64,000 bases of DNA. It comes from Aeromicrobium panaciterrae (lineage in GTDB: Bacteria; Actinomycetota; Actinomycetes; Propionibacteriales; Nocardioidaceae). Below the pieces are notes generated by a model, which was not told the DNA's origin, did no database searches, and saw only the letters and a program-made list of their open reading frames with translations. A program made the position numbers and the translations under genes. The stretch covers positions 1,922,001 to 1,986,000 of the forward strand of contig NZ_JAVDWH010000001.1 of the NCBI RefSeq assembly GCF_031457275.1, given 5' to 3'. Of the stretch, positions 25,174-40,786 are shown one piece after another; position 1 is the stretch's first letter, and each line of letters starts with the position of its first letter.

Positions 25174-27156
25174 TCAGTAGGGACGGACCAGGGAAACCTT
25201 GGACCACGGTCCCGTTGACGTTCCGGTGAGGACGCGTACGTAGGTCGTGTAGCGGTACCGCGAGCTGAGGCCGGTGATCAGCTTCGCCCGCGTCGTGCTC
25301 GACACGTCATATGTCTTGACCTTCACGCTGCCGCGCTTAACCAGGATGCGGAACCCCGTCACGGGCGCCTTGCCCGTCATTGTCGGGGTGAGCCAGGTGG
25401 CCTTCAAGGCGTTGTCGCGTCGGGCGACCTTGAGCCCGCGCATGCTGGCGACAGGCAGCGCTCGCGCGGAGACCGAGGCTGATGCTCCGGTGCCCACTGC
25501 GTTGACTCCCTGCACCGAGATCGTCGTTGCACTCGCTCGCGACAGCGGGCCGGTCGTGAATGACGTCGCTGACGCGGACAGCGTCTCAGTCTGGGTTCCG
25601 ATCTTGACCACATAGCCAGTCAGTTCCGTGCCGCCGTTCTGAGCTGGCGGCTGCCAGACCAGTTGCGCTGTGGCACCGATCTGATCGACGGTCGCCGTCA
25701 ACGCCTGCGGTGCGCTCGGCGCCGAGCACCCGGTTGTCGTGAGGGAATACGACCCGACTGACGAATAGTTGGTGTAGCCGTCCAGCAGTGAGCCGCCGGC
25801 GACTCCATCAACTTCGAGGTAGTAACGACCTGGAGTCAGCGACTGTCCGACCGTCGCTCCCAGCCCTGACGCATTGTCGCTCGTGACACGGGCTGCGTCT
25901 GGGTTGTCCGCGTCGATCTCTGCACCCTCTGAGTCAAGGAGGCGTAGTTGAATGTCCAAGTTGGGGCTTACGGGCGCCGGCGATGCCGAAGCCTGCATGG
26001 CTGAGGTGCAGGCCCAGTCAACGGCGTACAAGTCCTTGTCGGCGCCGGTGCTGATGAAGCCGGATGCGTTGCCGTTGCTCACCAAGGCGGACGCCGTGGT
26101 GCCTCCGGCTTCGTCCGCCCGAGCCACCACCCCGTGCGTGGCCATCTCTGCGAAGTCATCCTCTGAGTTGTTTGCCAACGGGTACTCGCCACTGCTCCAG
26201 GACGTCACAGGGTTGTAGTAACCCACGCCCATGATCGGCGCCCACAGGCCCTCGCTGGCTCCCTCGTAGTAGCTCTCGGTCGCCGTTCCGTCGTGGCTGA
26301 GCCCCAAGGTGTGGCCGACCTCATGGGAGGTGGCTTCGGCGACACCCTTAATTGGGCCGACTTCCTTTGCGAGGACTAGCGCTGGACGCAGATGGCGCTG
26401 CCACCACCCGATTTCGTCGAACGAGTCGAGCCAGGCCATCCCACCGCAACTGCAGTCCAAGTCGTTGACGAGAGAGTTGTCGCTCGAAATGAACGCCACG
26501 GTGCCGTACGCGGAGTCACCCGAACTGGATCGGTCGAGGGCGGACGAAGCGGGAAGTTGGGTCGTGACGTCGACATCGAGGGATGAATAGTCCTCGGCGA
26601 CTCGCTGCCAGATTGACTGGATCGCCGTGCGTTCCGTGTCGCTGAACGACGTGAAGTCCAAGTCTGTGGAGTACCCCTTGTACGTCCCGCTGACCTGCCC
26701 GTTCGAGTCGTCATCCCACTGGGTATCACTAAGGTCATAGCCATTCAGGTCAAGGTAGATCGTCTTGGTTGAACCCGGCTTGCTGTGCAACGTGAAGGTC
26801 TGGCTCAGCGGGAACGGCGCCGCCGCGGCTGCGCTTGCAGCCTGCGCGCTCGCTCCTGCCTTGACCGGATCGATGAAGGTGATGTGACCGCGACCGTTGA
26901 CGCGGACCGTCGGGTCGCTGGAGAGCAACTTCTTGAGGGCCTTCTCAGACATGCTGTTGAGCTTGGCAACGTCGTCCGTGGTTGCACCGAGCGCTTCGAG
27001 CGCCGCCTTGCCCTTCTTCAGGCCCGACCATTTCGCTTGACCCGGCGTTGGGTCGTCGTTGGTTGCTGCGGCGGCGTGACCGGTCGTCAAGGTGGTCAGA
27101 AGGAAGATCGCGGCCACTGACATGGCGCGAACCTTCATGGTCGTTACGCGGTTCAT
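25174..27156 (-). CDS. Secreted zinc metalloprotease (metzincin type) with fibronectin-like C-terminus
   Basis: 660 aa. It has a signal peptide (MNRVTTMKVRAMSVAAIFLLTTLTTGHAAAA). The metalloprotease domain carries SHEVGHTLGLSHDG at about residue 278, the HExxHxxGxxH zinc motif, followed by IMGVGYYNPVTSWSSGEY with the Met-turn. A beta-sandwich of the pre-peptidase type follows (ADKDLYAVDWACTSAMQ...GRYYLEVDGVAGGS), then two fibronectin type III-like repeats (PSAPQALTATVDQ..., RGLKVARRDNALKATWLTPTMTGKAPVTGF). The ATG at 27156 follows GAGGGAG by eight bases; longer starts were rejected because they precede the signal peptide. Substrate unknown. It sits with the GGDEF-EAL gene in an accessory stretch. 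Confidence 0.88.
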   Translation of the reverse strand: MNRVTTMKVRAMSVAAIFLLTTLTTGHAAAATNDDPTPGQAKWSGLKKGKAALEALGATTDDVAKLNSMSEKALKKLLSSDPTVRVNGRGHITFIDPVKAGASAQAASAAAAAPFPLSQTFTLHSKPGSTKTIYLDLNGYDLSDTQWDDDSNGQVSGTYKGYSTDLDFTSFSDTERTAIQSIWQRVAEDYSSLDVDVTTQLPASSALDRSSSGDSAYGTVAFISSDNSLVNDLDCSCGGMAWLDSFDEIGWWQRHLRPALVLAKEVGPIKGVAEATSHEVGHTLGLSHDGTATESYYEGASEGLWAPIMGVGYYNPVTSWSSGEYPLANNSEDDFAEMATHGVVARADEAGGTTASALVSNGNASGFISTGADKDLYAVDWACTSAMQASASPAPVSPNLDIQLRLLDSEGAEIDADNPDAARVTSDNASGLGATVGQSLTPGRYYLEVDGVAGGSLLDGYTNYSSVGSYSLTTTGCSAPSAPQALTATVDQIGATAQLVWQPPAQNGGTELTGYVVKIGTQTETLSASATSFTTGPLSRASATTISVQGVNAVGTGASASVSARALPVASMRGLKVARRDNALKATWLTPTMTGKAPVTGFRILVKRGSVKVKTYDVSSTTRAKLITGLSSRYRYTTYVRVLTGTSTGPWSKVSLVRPY

Positions 27157-27196
27157 CGATACGGCTCCCTCTTCGCGGCGCCCACTCCCCTGGGAC

Positions 27197-27296
27197 CGCA
27201 CGCCTCGGAGGCGTGCCCGCAGCAGCCAAGATTACCGAACTGCCGGGCCATTCGGACGAAATCAGCCCTGCGGGTCGCCGGTCGAGCCGCTGCCGC
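27197..27296 (-). promoter_or_regulatory. Promoter and hairpins upstream of the metalloprotease
   Basis: On the minus strand TAATCT (27234-27229) is a good -10 box. Downstream of it in the leader is an 8-bp hairpin GCACGCCT/AGGCGTGC (about 27198-27216). GCGGCAGC (27296-27289) and GCTGCTGC (27226-27219) could also pair. I first considered a riboswitch, but the middle of this region is the duplicated pyk end, so the long-range pairing is likely fortuitous. Confidence 0.35.
27259..27280. repeat. 22-bp direct repeat, left copy (remnant of the pyk 3' end)
   Basis: Identical at 21 of 22 positions to 29514-29535; the shared core is CCCTGCGGGTCGCCG. On the minus strand it reads GGC GAC CCG CAG GGC TGA, that is Gly-Asp-Pro-Gln-Gly-stop, exactly the C-terminus of pyruvate kinase with one synonymous change (GGC for GGT). 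Together with the right copy it brackets 2.2 kb holding only the GGDEF-EAL gene, the pattern left by integration into the 3' end of a gene. Confidence 0.85.
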
Positions 27297-27385
27297 AAGG
27301 ACTCTGAAATGGCATCTAGCCCGGAATAGCCATATCGCGACCGAGATGACCACCGATAATGGAGGCGGGAGAACGAGGGACGAAG

Positions 27386-29491
27386 ATGATTGGCTTGAGG
27401 GGCGAGGCGCTTCGGCTGCAGGCAGGTCTGGAGCGTATGGAAGCGCTACGCAAGTTGGCTGTGGCCGACTTACCGGTGCAGGATGTGCTGACCCGCGGGG
27501 TTCAGCTGCTCGGGGAATTTCTGAAGACCACCAGTGTCGGCGTGTACCTCGCCACCTCGGGGGCCACCCAATTCACACTCAGTGCAGGGTGCGGACAGGA
27601 GCTACCCGAGACCATTGAGATGCCTGACGGCACCTCACCGTCGGACTGTGTCGTCGCCCTCCTTCTTGGCGACGACGGCGAGACGATCGGCTCACTCCAT
27701 GCGCGCGGGCAGCTCGGCCCGGCGGAAGCCACCTTCGTACATCAGGTCGGAGAGTTGCTCACCGTTGGTCTGACCCGCGACCGGCGTGAAATGGAGCTCT
27801 TGAAGCGCGAGCAGCGACTGATCGAGGCGCAGCGAATCTCTCTTGTCGGGAGCTACGACTTCGAGATCGCCACCAACACGAACCTTTGGAGCGACCAGCT
27901 TTATCGCATCTACGGGCGTGAGCCGCAATCGTTCAACGCCAGTTATGAGCAATTCCTCGAGATGATCGTTCCGGAAGACCGCGAGCACGTTATTGCGGTT
28001 CACCAGCGATCGCTGCAGACCCTTGAGCCCTTCGAGATGGAAGAACGCATCCGTTGGCCAGACGGTCAGGTGCGCACCTTGGCGAGCTGGGGTGAGATCG
28101 TCTCCGACGCCGACGGTAACCCCACCCGGATGATGGGAATCTGCTGGGACATCACCGAGCGCAAGCAGATGGAGGAACAACTCGTTCGCGAGGCACTCCA
28201 TGACAGCCTCACCGGTCTACCTAACCGAGCTCTGCTCGTCGACCGGTTGACCCAGGCCATCGCGGGACTACCCAGGCGGGGCGGACCACTCTGCGTGATC
28301 TTCGTCGACGTCGATCGTTTCAAGGTCATCAACGACAGCCTTGGGCACGAGGCCGGCGATGAAGTTCTCGTCGAGCTGGCCAAGCGGTTCAGCTCGGTGC
28401 TGCGTCCCGGCGACACAGTTGCCAGGTTCGGCGGGGACGAGTTCGTCGTCCTCAGCGAGGAGCTCGCTGACGACGGAGAGGCGCTGACCATCGCCGAGCG
28501 GCTACAGAACGAGACCAATCGCCCGATCTCAGTGCAGGACAGCGAGGTAATGGTCACAGTCAGTGTTGGCATCGCCGTGTCCCGTAGCTTCACCAACCAT
28601 CCCAGCGCCCTGCTTCGGGACGCCGATGCCGCGATGTACCGCGCCAAGAGAGGCGGGCGGGATCGCTCAGTGGTGTTCGCGGACGAGATGCGTGATGAGG
28701 CGATTGACCGACACGACACCGAGCAGCAACTGCGCCGGGCAGTGAGCGACGACCAACTTGTCCTGCACTACCAGCCCATCGTCGAGCTGGCCACCGGGCG
28801 GGTGACGGGAGTCGAAGCGCTCGTCCGCTGGCAGCATCCGACCCGTGGTCTGGTGCCACCTGGCGAGTTCATACCGATCGCGGAAGAGATTGGCCTGATC
28901 GTACAAATCGACGACTGGGTACTAGAGCATGCCTGCCAGCAGCTCACTGCCTGGCAAGCGACCAACCCTGAGTTGACCATGTCGATCAACTTGTCCGGGC
29001 TGCAGTTCGCCCGTCCCGACCTCGTCAGCCTGGTTGCAGGGGTGTTGGAGAGCACTGGCGCTAACCCGGAGAGGGTGGCACTCGAGATGACCGAGGGCGT
29101 GCTGATGCGCGACGCAGAGGACGCCGTGACCGTGCTGCGCGACCTCAGGCGGTTAGGTGTCAGGCTGGATATCGACGACTTCGGAACTGGCTACAGTTCC
29201 CTGAGCTACCTCAGACGCTTCCCCGTCGACACACTGAAGGTGGACAGCTCGTTCGTCTCCGGACTTGGCGGCAATGCAGAGGACCGGGCGATAGTGCAGT
29301 CGGTCGTCGCACTGGCTCAGTCACTGGGAATCACCACCATCGCCGAGGGAGTCGAGACCACGAAGCAGCTCCAGGTGCTGCGGGATCTCGGCTGCAAGAG
29401 CGCTCAGGGTTTCCTTTTCAGCCGACCGCTCCCACCGCAGGAACTAACCCAACTCGTCGGTATTGCGGGAGTAGTGGCGCCGTTACCGTAG
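27386..29491 (+). CDS. GAF-PAS-GGDEF-EAL cyclic-di-GMP signalling protein
   Basis: 701 aa, soluble, no membrane segment. A GAF-like sensor covers about residues 15-145, a PAS fold with PAC ending (SLVGSYDFEIATNTNLWSDQLYRIYG ... RMMGICWDITERKQMEEQL) about 155-265. The GGDEF domain follows with intact FGGDEFVVL near residue 349, and the EAL domain with GVEALVRWQHP near 477, DDFGTGYSSL and IAEGVETTKQ. Both catalytic signatures look complete, so it could make and break c-di-GMP. The ATG at 27386 has GAGGG six to seven bases upstream; an ATG nine codons earlier lacks a site. It contains three TTA leucine codons (27470, 29153, 29483), rare in such genomes. It lies between the two 22-bp repeats. Confidence 0.93.
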   Translation: MIGLRGEALRLQAGLERMEALRKLAVADLPVQDVLTRGVQLLGEFLKTTSVGVYLATSGATQFTLSAGCGQELPETIEMPDGTSPSDCVVALLLGDDGETIGSLHARGQLGPAEATFVHQVGELLTVGLTRDRREMELLKREQRLIEAQRISLVGSYDFEIATNTNLWSDQLYRIYGREPQSFNASYEQFLEMIVPEDREHVIAVHQRSLQTLEPFEMEERIRWPDGQVRTLASWGEIVSDADGNPTRMMGICWDITERKQMEEQLVREALHDSLTGLPNRALLVDRLTQAIAGLPRRGGPLCVIFVDVDRFKVINDSLGHEAGDEVLVELAKRFSSVLRPGDTVARFGGDEFVVLSEELADDGEALTIAERLQNETNRPISVQDSEVMVTVSVGIAVSRSFTNHPSALLRDADAAMYRAKRGGRDRSVVFADEMRDEAIDRHDTEQQLRRAVSDDQLVLHYQPIVELATGRVTGVEALVRWQHPTRGLVPPGEFIPIAEEIGLIVQIDDWVLEHACQQLTAWQATNPELTMSINLSGLQFARPDLVSLVAGVLESTGANPERVALEMTEGVLMRDAEDAVTVLRDLRRLGVRLDIDDFGTGYSSLSYLRRFPVDTLKVDSSFVSGLGGNAEDRAIVQSVVALAQSLGITTIAEGVETTKQLQVLRDLGCKSAQGFLFSRPLPPQELTQLVGIAGVVAPLP

Positions 29492-29513
29492 GACGCCTAC
29501 CTTCAGCTCCGGC

Positions 29514-29535
29514 AAATCAACCCTGCGGGTCGCCG
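29514..29535. repeat. 22-bp direct repeat, right copy (functional pyk 3' end)
   Basis: Partner of 27259-27280. This copy contains the actual last codons and stop of pyk (Gly-Asp-Pro-Gln-Gly-stop on the minus strand) plus the few bases beyond it. Confidence 0.85.
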
Positions 29536-30968
29536 TACGCAGGAGCAACACGGTTGATCGCATCGCCCATGTTGTGGATGCGCAGGGCGTTCGTCGAACC
29601 GGGGATGCCGGGAGGGCTACCAGCGACGATGACGACTTGCTGACCTTCGCCGCAGCGACCGATCTCGAGCAGAGCCTTGTCGACCTGCAGCACCATGTCA
29701 TCGGTGTGCTTGACCTCGGGAACGAGGAAGGTTTCGATGCCCCAGCTCAGGGCGAGCTGCGACCGGACCTTGGGATCAGGGGTGAACGCGATGACGGGCA
29801 CCCGTGAGCGGTAGCGAGTCATACGGCGAGCCGAGTCGCCAGTCGTCGTGAACGCCACCAGGAAGCGAGCATCGACCGCCTCGGCGACCTCAGATGCCGC
29901 GCGACAGATGACTCCGCTCTTGGTGCGTGGCTTCCAGACAAAGGCGGCCATGCGCGGCAGGCCGTGGTCCTCGGTGGACTCGACGATGCGAGCCATCGTG
30001 TTGACGGTGTGGATGGGGTACTCCCCCACGCTGGTCTCACCGGAAAGCATCACGGCGTCAGCACCATCGAGGACCGCGTTGGCGACGTCTGATGCCTCGG
30101 CGCGGGTCGGACGCGGGGCCGAGATCATCGACTCCAGCATCTGCGTTGCCACGATGACGGGCTTGGCGTTGCGGCGAGCCTTCTCAACGATCAGCTTCTG
30201 CACGATCGGGACATCTTCCAGCGGCAGCTCGACACCGAGGTCGCCGCGCGCCACCATCACGCCGTCGAAGGCGTCCATGATGCCGTCGAGGTTCTGCACG
30301 GCCTGAGGCTTCTCGATCTTGGCGATGACCGGGACGACGATGCCTTCCTCGTCCATGATCTTGCGTACGTCGTCGTAGTCGCTGGCTGAGCGCACGAACG
30401 ACAGGGCGATGAAGTCGACACCGAGGCGCAGCGCGAAACGCAGGTCCTCGTTGTCCTTCTCGCTCATCGCCGGAACGCTGACCATCACGCCGGGCAGGTT
30501 GATCCCCTTGTTGTTGCTGACGGGCCCAGTGGTCTCGACTGCGCAGGTGACATCCGTTTTGGTCACTTTGGTCGCGCGAAGACGCATACGACCGTCATCG
30601 ATCAGGATCTCGTCGCCCACGTTGACGTCGCCAGGCAGACCTTTGTACGTGGTCGAGCAGCGCGTCTCATCGCCGAGGATGTCGTCCGTCGTGATCGTGA
30701 ACGTCGAGCCGGCGTTGAGCATCACTGGCCCAGCCGCGAAGAGCCCGAGACGAATCTTGGGACCTTGGAGGTCAGCGAGGATCGCAATCGCCTTGCCGAC
30801 CTTGTCAGCAGCCTCACGTACCCACTGATAGTTCTGCTCGTGGTCGGCCTGGACACCGTGGCTCATGTTGAGCCGGGCGACGTCCATGCCGGCATTGGCC
30901 AACTGGAGGATCTTCTCTGCGCCCGCGACCGCTGGACCGAGGGTGCAGACGATCTTTGCTCTACGCAC
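29517..30968 (-). CDS. pyk: Pyruvate kinase
   Basis: 483 aa, normal length. It converts phosphoenolpyruvate and ADP to pyruvate and ATP. The beta-alpha barrel begins [13 protein letters not shown] and has [12 protein letters not shown], the catalytic Lys region [43 protein letters not shown], and [50 protein letters not shown] with the K+ and Mg sites. The C-terminal domain ends [12 protein letters not shown] start, six bases after a TAGGTT box, so probably leaderless. Its last 16 codons' worth of 3' DNA includes the right 22-bp repeat. Confidence 0.97.
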   Translation of the reverse strand: MRRAKIVCTLGPAVAGAEKILQLANAGMDVARLNMSHGVQADHEQNYQWVREAADKVGKAIAILADLQGPKIRLGLFAAGPVMLNAGSTFTITTDDILGDETRCSTTYKGLPGDVNVGDEILIDDGRMRLRATKVTKTDVTCAVETTGPVSNNKGINLPGVMVSVPAMSEKDNEDLRFALRLGVDFIALSFVRSASDYDDVRKIMDEEGIVVPVIAKIEKPQAVQNLDGIMDAFDGVMVARGDLGVELPLEDVPIVQKLIVEKARRNAKPVIVATQMLESMISAPRPTRAEASDVANAVLDGADAVMLSGETSVGEYPIHTVNTMARIVESTEDHGLPRMAAFVWKPRTKSGVICRAASEVAEAVDARFLVAFTTTGDSARRMTRYRSRVPVIAFTPDPKVRSQLALSWGIETFLVPEVKHTDDMVLQVDKALLEIGRCGEGQQVVIVAGSPPGIPGSTNALRIHNMGDAINRVAPAYGDPQG

Positions 30969-30980
30969 AGATTCAACCTA
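30966..30980 (-). promoter_or_regulatory. Leaderless promoter of pyk
   Basis: On the minus strand TAGGTT (30980-30975), six bases (GAATCT), then GTG at 30968. Confidence 0.5.
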
Positions 30981-31033
30981 TCGAGTTGGTGTGGCTACCC
31001 GCGAGTTACTTAGTGGTTTGGAACAACAAATTC

Positions 31034-37028
<5,995 letters not shown>

Positions 37029-37102
37029 GCTTGGGCCCTTCTCACGTCATCACAGATGGAACTAACACACCGGGGACGACGTTGGCCTCGGACAGCATCA
37101 TC

Positions 37103-37108
37103 AGTTTA
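37103..37108 (-). promoter_or_regulatory. Possible -10 box of gltBD
   Basis: TAAACT on the minus strand gives a leader of about 65-70 nt before the gltB ATG. No convincing -35. The leader contains an 18-codon ATG-to-TGA frame that I do not consider supported. Confidence 0.3.
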
Positions 37109-37118
37109 CACATCTCGG

Positions 37119-37844
37119 CTACGCGAGACTGCGACCGACCGCCTCGCCGACGAGGTACGTGAGTCCCGCCGCGGTACCACCCAGCAGAAGTTGTCGTACG
37201 CCGCCGAACATCCATGAGCGAGCGGTCAGTCGTGTCACCACGGCACCGCAGGCAAAAAGACCCACCAATGACAGGGCGATCGCCAGCCACGGCGACTCGA
37301 CGCCGAGCAGGTACGGCAGCAACGGGATCATCGCGCCGAAAGCGAACGCGAGGAAGGAGGACACGGCCGCGAGCATCGGGGAGGCCAGATCGTCGACGTC
37401 GACGCCGAACTCTTCGCGGGCATGGACGCGTACAGCTTTCTCGGGATCTTCGTGGATCTGGGCAGCCATGTCGCGTGCGGTCTCTTCGTCGACACCCTTC
37501 TCCACGAACATGGCAGCCAGCTCGGCCGTCTCGCCTCGCTTGTTTGCCAGGATCTCGTCGCGCTCGATCTCGACCTGGGCCAATGCGAACTCCGACTGGC
37601 TGGCCACCGAGGTGTACTCCCCCGCTGCCATGGAGAACGAGCCAGCCGCAAGACCAGCCAGGCCCGCCAGCACGATCGGCTTGGTGTCATCGGCGTTCGA
37701 CCCGCCGACAACGCCCATGATCAACGCGAAGTTCGAGACCAATCCATCCATTGCCCCAAAAACGGCTGGCCGAAGCCAGCCACCCGTGACGTCAGGGTGC
37801 TCGTGGTCGATTTCATCCGGGTCGGGCAGTGCAGTCTCAGACAT
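37119..37844 (-). CDS. VIT1/CCC1 family metal transporter
   Basis: 241 aa. The conserved family opening is WLRPAVFGAMDGLVSNFALIMGVVGGS, followed by GLAAGSFSMAAGEYTSVASQSE (the conserved helix 2), a cytoplasmic acidic and glutamate-rich segment (EIERDEILANKRGETAELAAMFVEKGVDEETARDMAAQI) that in plant VIT1 binds metal, and three C-terminal helices. Probably exports Fe2+ or Mn2+. The ATG at 37844 is preferred because it lies exactly six bases after TACGGT; the GTG at 37880 has neither a ribosome site nor that spacing. Confidence 0.9.
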   Translation of the reverse strand: MSETALPDPDEIDHEHPDVTGGWLRPAVFGAMDGLVSNFALIMGVVGGSNADDTKPIVLAGLAGLAAGSFSMAAGEYTSVASQSEFALAQVEIERDEILANKRGETAELAAMFVEKGVDEETARDMAAQIHEDPEKAVRVHAREEFGVDVDDLASPMLAAVSSFLAFAFGAMIPLLPYLLGVESPWLAIALSLVGLFACGAVVTRLTARSWMFGGVRQLLLGGTAAGLTYLVGEAVGRSLA

Positions 37845-37856
37845 GGAGCGACCGTA
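37842..37856 (-). promoter_or_regulatory. Leaderless promoter of the VIT1-type gene
   Basis: On the minus strand TACGGT (37856-37851), six bases (CGCTCC), then ATG at 37844. This also decides the start. Confidence 0.45.
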
Positions 37857-37896
37857 CGACGCGCGGGCCTCCCCCGTCACCGAAGGTCAGGCTGGC

Positions 37897-38739
37897 CTAC
37901 TCCGATTCAGCGGGCTCCGGCGTCGCTGGTTCGTCAACGCGCGTTCGGTTGCGAGTGGCCACAAAGTACGCGGTCGCGAGCACGAACAAGACGATCGACG
38001 TCCACACGTTGAGGCGGAACGGACCGAGGTCGTTCACCGGATCGATGCGCAGCTGCTCGATCCAGAATCGTCCAGCGGTGTAGAGCATCACGTAGAGCGC
38101 GAATGCCCGATCACCGGTCAGCTTGAACTTGCGATCGATCGCAATGAGAAGTGCAGCAGCGGCAAGGTTCCAGAGCAGTTCGTACAGGAACGTCGGGTGG
38201 AAAGTCGCGAACTGTGCGTAGCCATCGGGACGGTTGATCGCATCGATTTCGAGTCCCCACGGCTTGGTGGTCGGCTTCCCGAAGAGCTCTTGGTTGAAGT
38301 AGTTGCCAATGCGGCCAATTGCCTGCGCCACGAGCAGCCCGGGAGCAAGGGCGCCTGCCACGGACGAGAATGAGACTCCGTAGCGACGGCAGGCGATGAG
38401 GGCGCCCACGGCGCCACCGGCGATTGCACCCCAGATGCCGAGTCCGCCCTGCCAGATCTTGACCGCGTCGATGACGTTGCGACCGTCGCCGAAGTACAGC
38501 TCCGGGTCGGTGATGACGTGATAGATCCGGGCGCCGACGATGCCGAACGGAATCGCCCAGATCGCGACATCGCTGATCAGACCTTCTCGGCCACCACGGG
38601 CTGTGAACCGTCGCTCACCAATCCAGATCGCCATCATCGCGCCGATGATGATCCCGAGCGCGTACGCCCGCAGCGGAAGCGGGCCGAGGTGCCAGACGCC
38701 ATTGGACGGGCTCGGGATGAAGGTCGCGATGCTGTGCAC
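37897..38739 (-). CDS. lgt: Prolipoprotein diacylglyceryl transferase
   Basis: 280 aa, seven-helix membrane enzyme that attaches diacylglycerol to the lipobox cysteine of prolipoproteins such as LivK and the 50.2-kb lipoprotein in this window. The Lgt signature is AIGRIGNYFNQELFGKPTT (about residues 140-158). Other conserved pieces are RAYALGIIIGAMMAIWIGERR and HPTFLYELLWN. The GTG start at 38739 is two bases from the trpA stop, so lgt is the last gene of the trp string, a common actinobacterial arrangement. Confidence 0.96.
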   Translation of the reverse strand: MHSIATFIPSPSNGVWHLGPLPLRAYALGIIIGAMMAIWIGERRFTARGGREGLISDVAIWAIPFGIVGARIYHVITDPELYFGDGRNVIDAVKIWQGGLGIWGAIAGGAVGALIACRRYGVSFSSVAGALAPGLLVAQAIGRIGNYFNQELFGKPTTKPWGLEIDAINRPDGYAQFATFHPTFLYELLWNLAAAALLIAIDRKFKLTGDRAFALYVMLYTAGRFWIEQLRIDPVNDLGPFRLNVWTSIVLFVLATAYFVATRNRTRVDEPATPEPAESE

Positions 38740-38741
38740 GT

Positions 38742-39535
38742 TCAGTTCCTCTCGACACCTGCGCGAAGGTCGCGAGCAAGTGTGCGGATCGCGTCGAGTC
38801 CGGCGGCCTCGTCTGGCGCATCCAACAGGCAGCGTACGAGGGCGGACCCAACTATCACGGCGTCAGCGAACTCGGCGACATCGTGCGCCTGCGCTCCGTT
38901 GCTAACACCGATGCCGACACCGATCGGCTTGTCGGTCACCTTGCGGGTACGCGCGACGAGTTCGGGTCCCAGAGTGCTGGTCTGCTCGCGTGCGCCGGTG
39001 ACGCCCATGACAGCTGCGGCATAGATGAAACCGCTCGCCGCATCCGCCGTCATGGCAAGCCGCGCGTCAGTCGACGATGGTGCGACAAGGAAGATGCGGT
39101 CGAGCCCGTGCTTGGTCGAGGCGTCGATCCACTCGCCAGCTTCGTCGGGCGTCAGGTCAGGCGTGATGAGGCCTGACCCTCCAGCAGCGGCCAGATCAGC
39201 CGCAAACCGGTCCACGCCATAGCGCTCGACCGGGTTCCAGTAGGTCATGATCACGGTTGGTGCGCCGGTGGCGGCGCTCGCGCGGACCACGTCGAGCACG
39301 TCCGCGGGTCGCGTACCGGCGGTCAGTGCCTGATCGGCGGCGGCCTGAATGACTGGACCGTCCATGACGGGGTCGCTGTACGGCAGCCCGACCTCAACGA
39401 GGTCGACGCCACCTTCGACCATGGCCTCGATGGCCGCGATCGACGCTGACTTGTTCGGGAATCCCGCAGGCAGATAGCCGACGAGAGCAGCACGGTTCTC
39501 GGCACGTGTGCGCTCGAAGAGCTCAGCGATCGCGC

Positions 39536-39539
<4 letters not shown>
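38742..39539 (-). CDS. trpA: Tryptophan synthase alpha chain
   Basis: 265 aa TIM barrel that cleaves indole-3-glycerol phosphate to indole. Catalytic Glu49 and Asp60 are both in place ([21 protein letters not shown]), and the phosphate site is [15 protein letters not shown] and GVGISNGAQ-like ([16 protein letters not shown]). The ATG overlaps the trpB stop by 4 bp (ATGA). Confidence 0.97.
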
Positions 39540-40729
<1,190 letters not shown>

Positions 40730-40764
40730 GGGTGTGCTTTCAGGGAGCAGGGGCCGTGGGGTCG

Positions 40765-40786
40765 GGTAAGGCGTCTGACCCTTACC
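40765..40786 (-). other. Hairpin over the trpC stop codon
   Basis: GGTAAGG and CCTTACC form a perfect 7-bp stem with an 8-nt loop, covering the trpC TAA (40784-40782) in the 52-bp gap before trpB. It may stabilise the 3' end or modulate read-through to trpBA. Confidence 0.4.

Noticed and set aside
27197-27300. A riboswitch (c-di-GMP or similar) upstream of the metalloprotease, suggested by long-range pairing and nearby c-di-GMP gene
   Set aside because: The conserved cores of the known c-di-GMP, c-di-AMP and cobalamin riboswitches are absent, and the central part is explained by the duplicated pyk end.
37042-37101. An 18-23 codon leader peptide before gltB
   Set aside because: Its ATG lies on or upstream of the likely transcript start, and it has no ribosome site or telling codon run.
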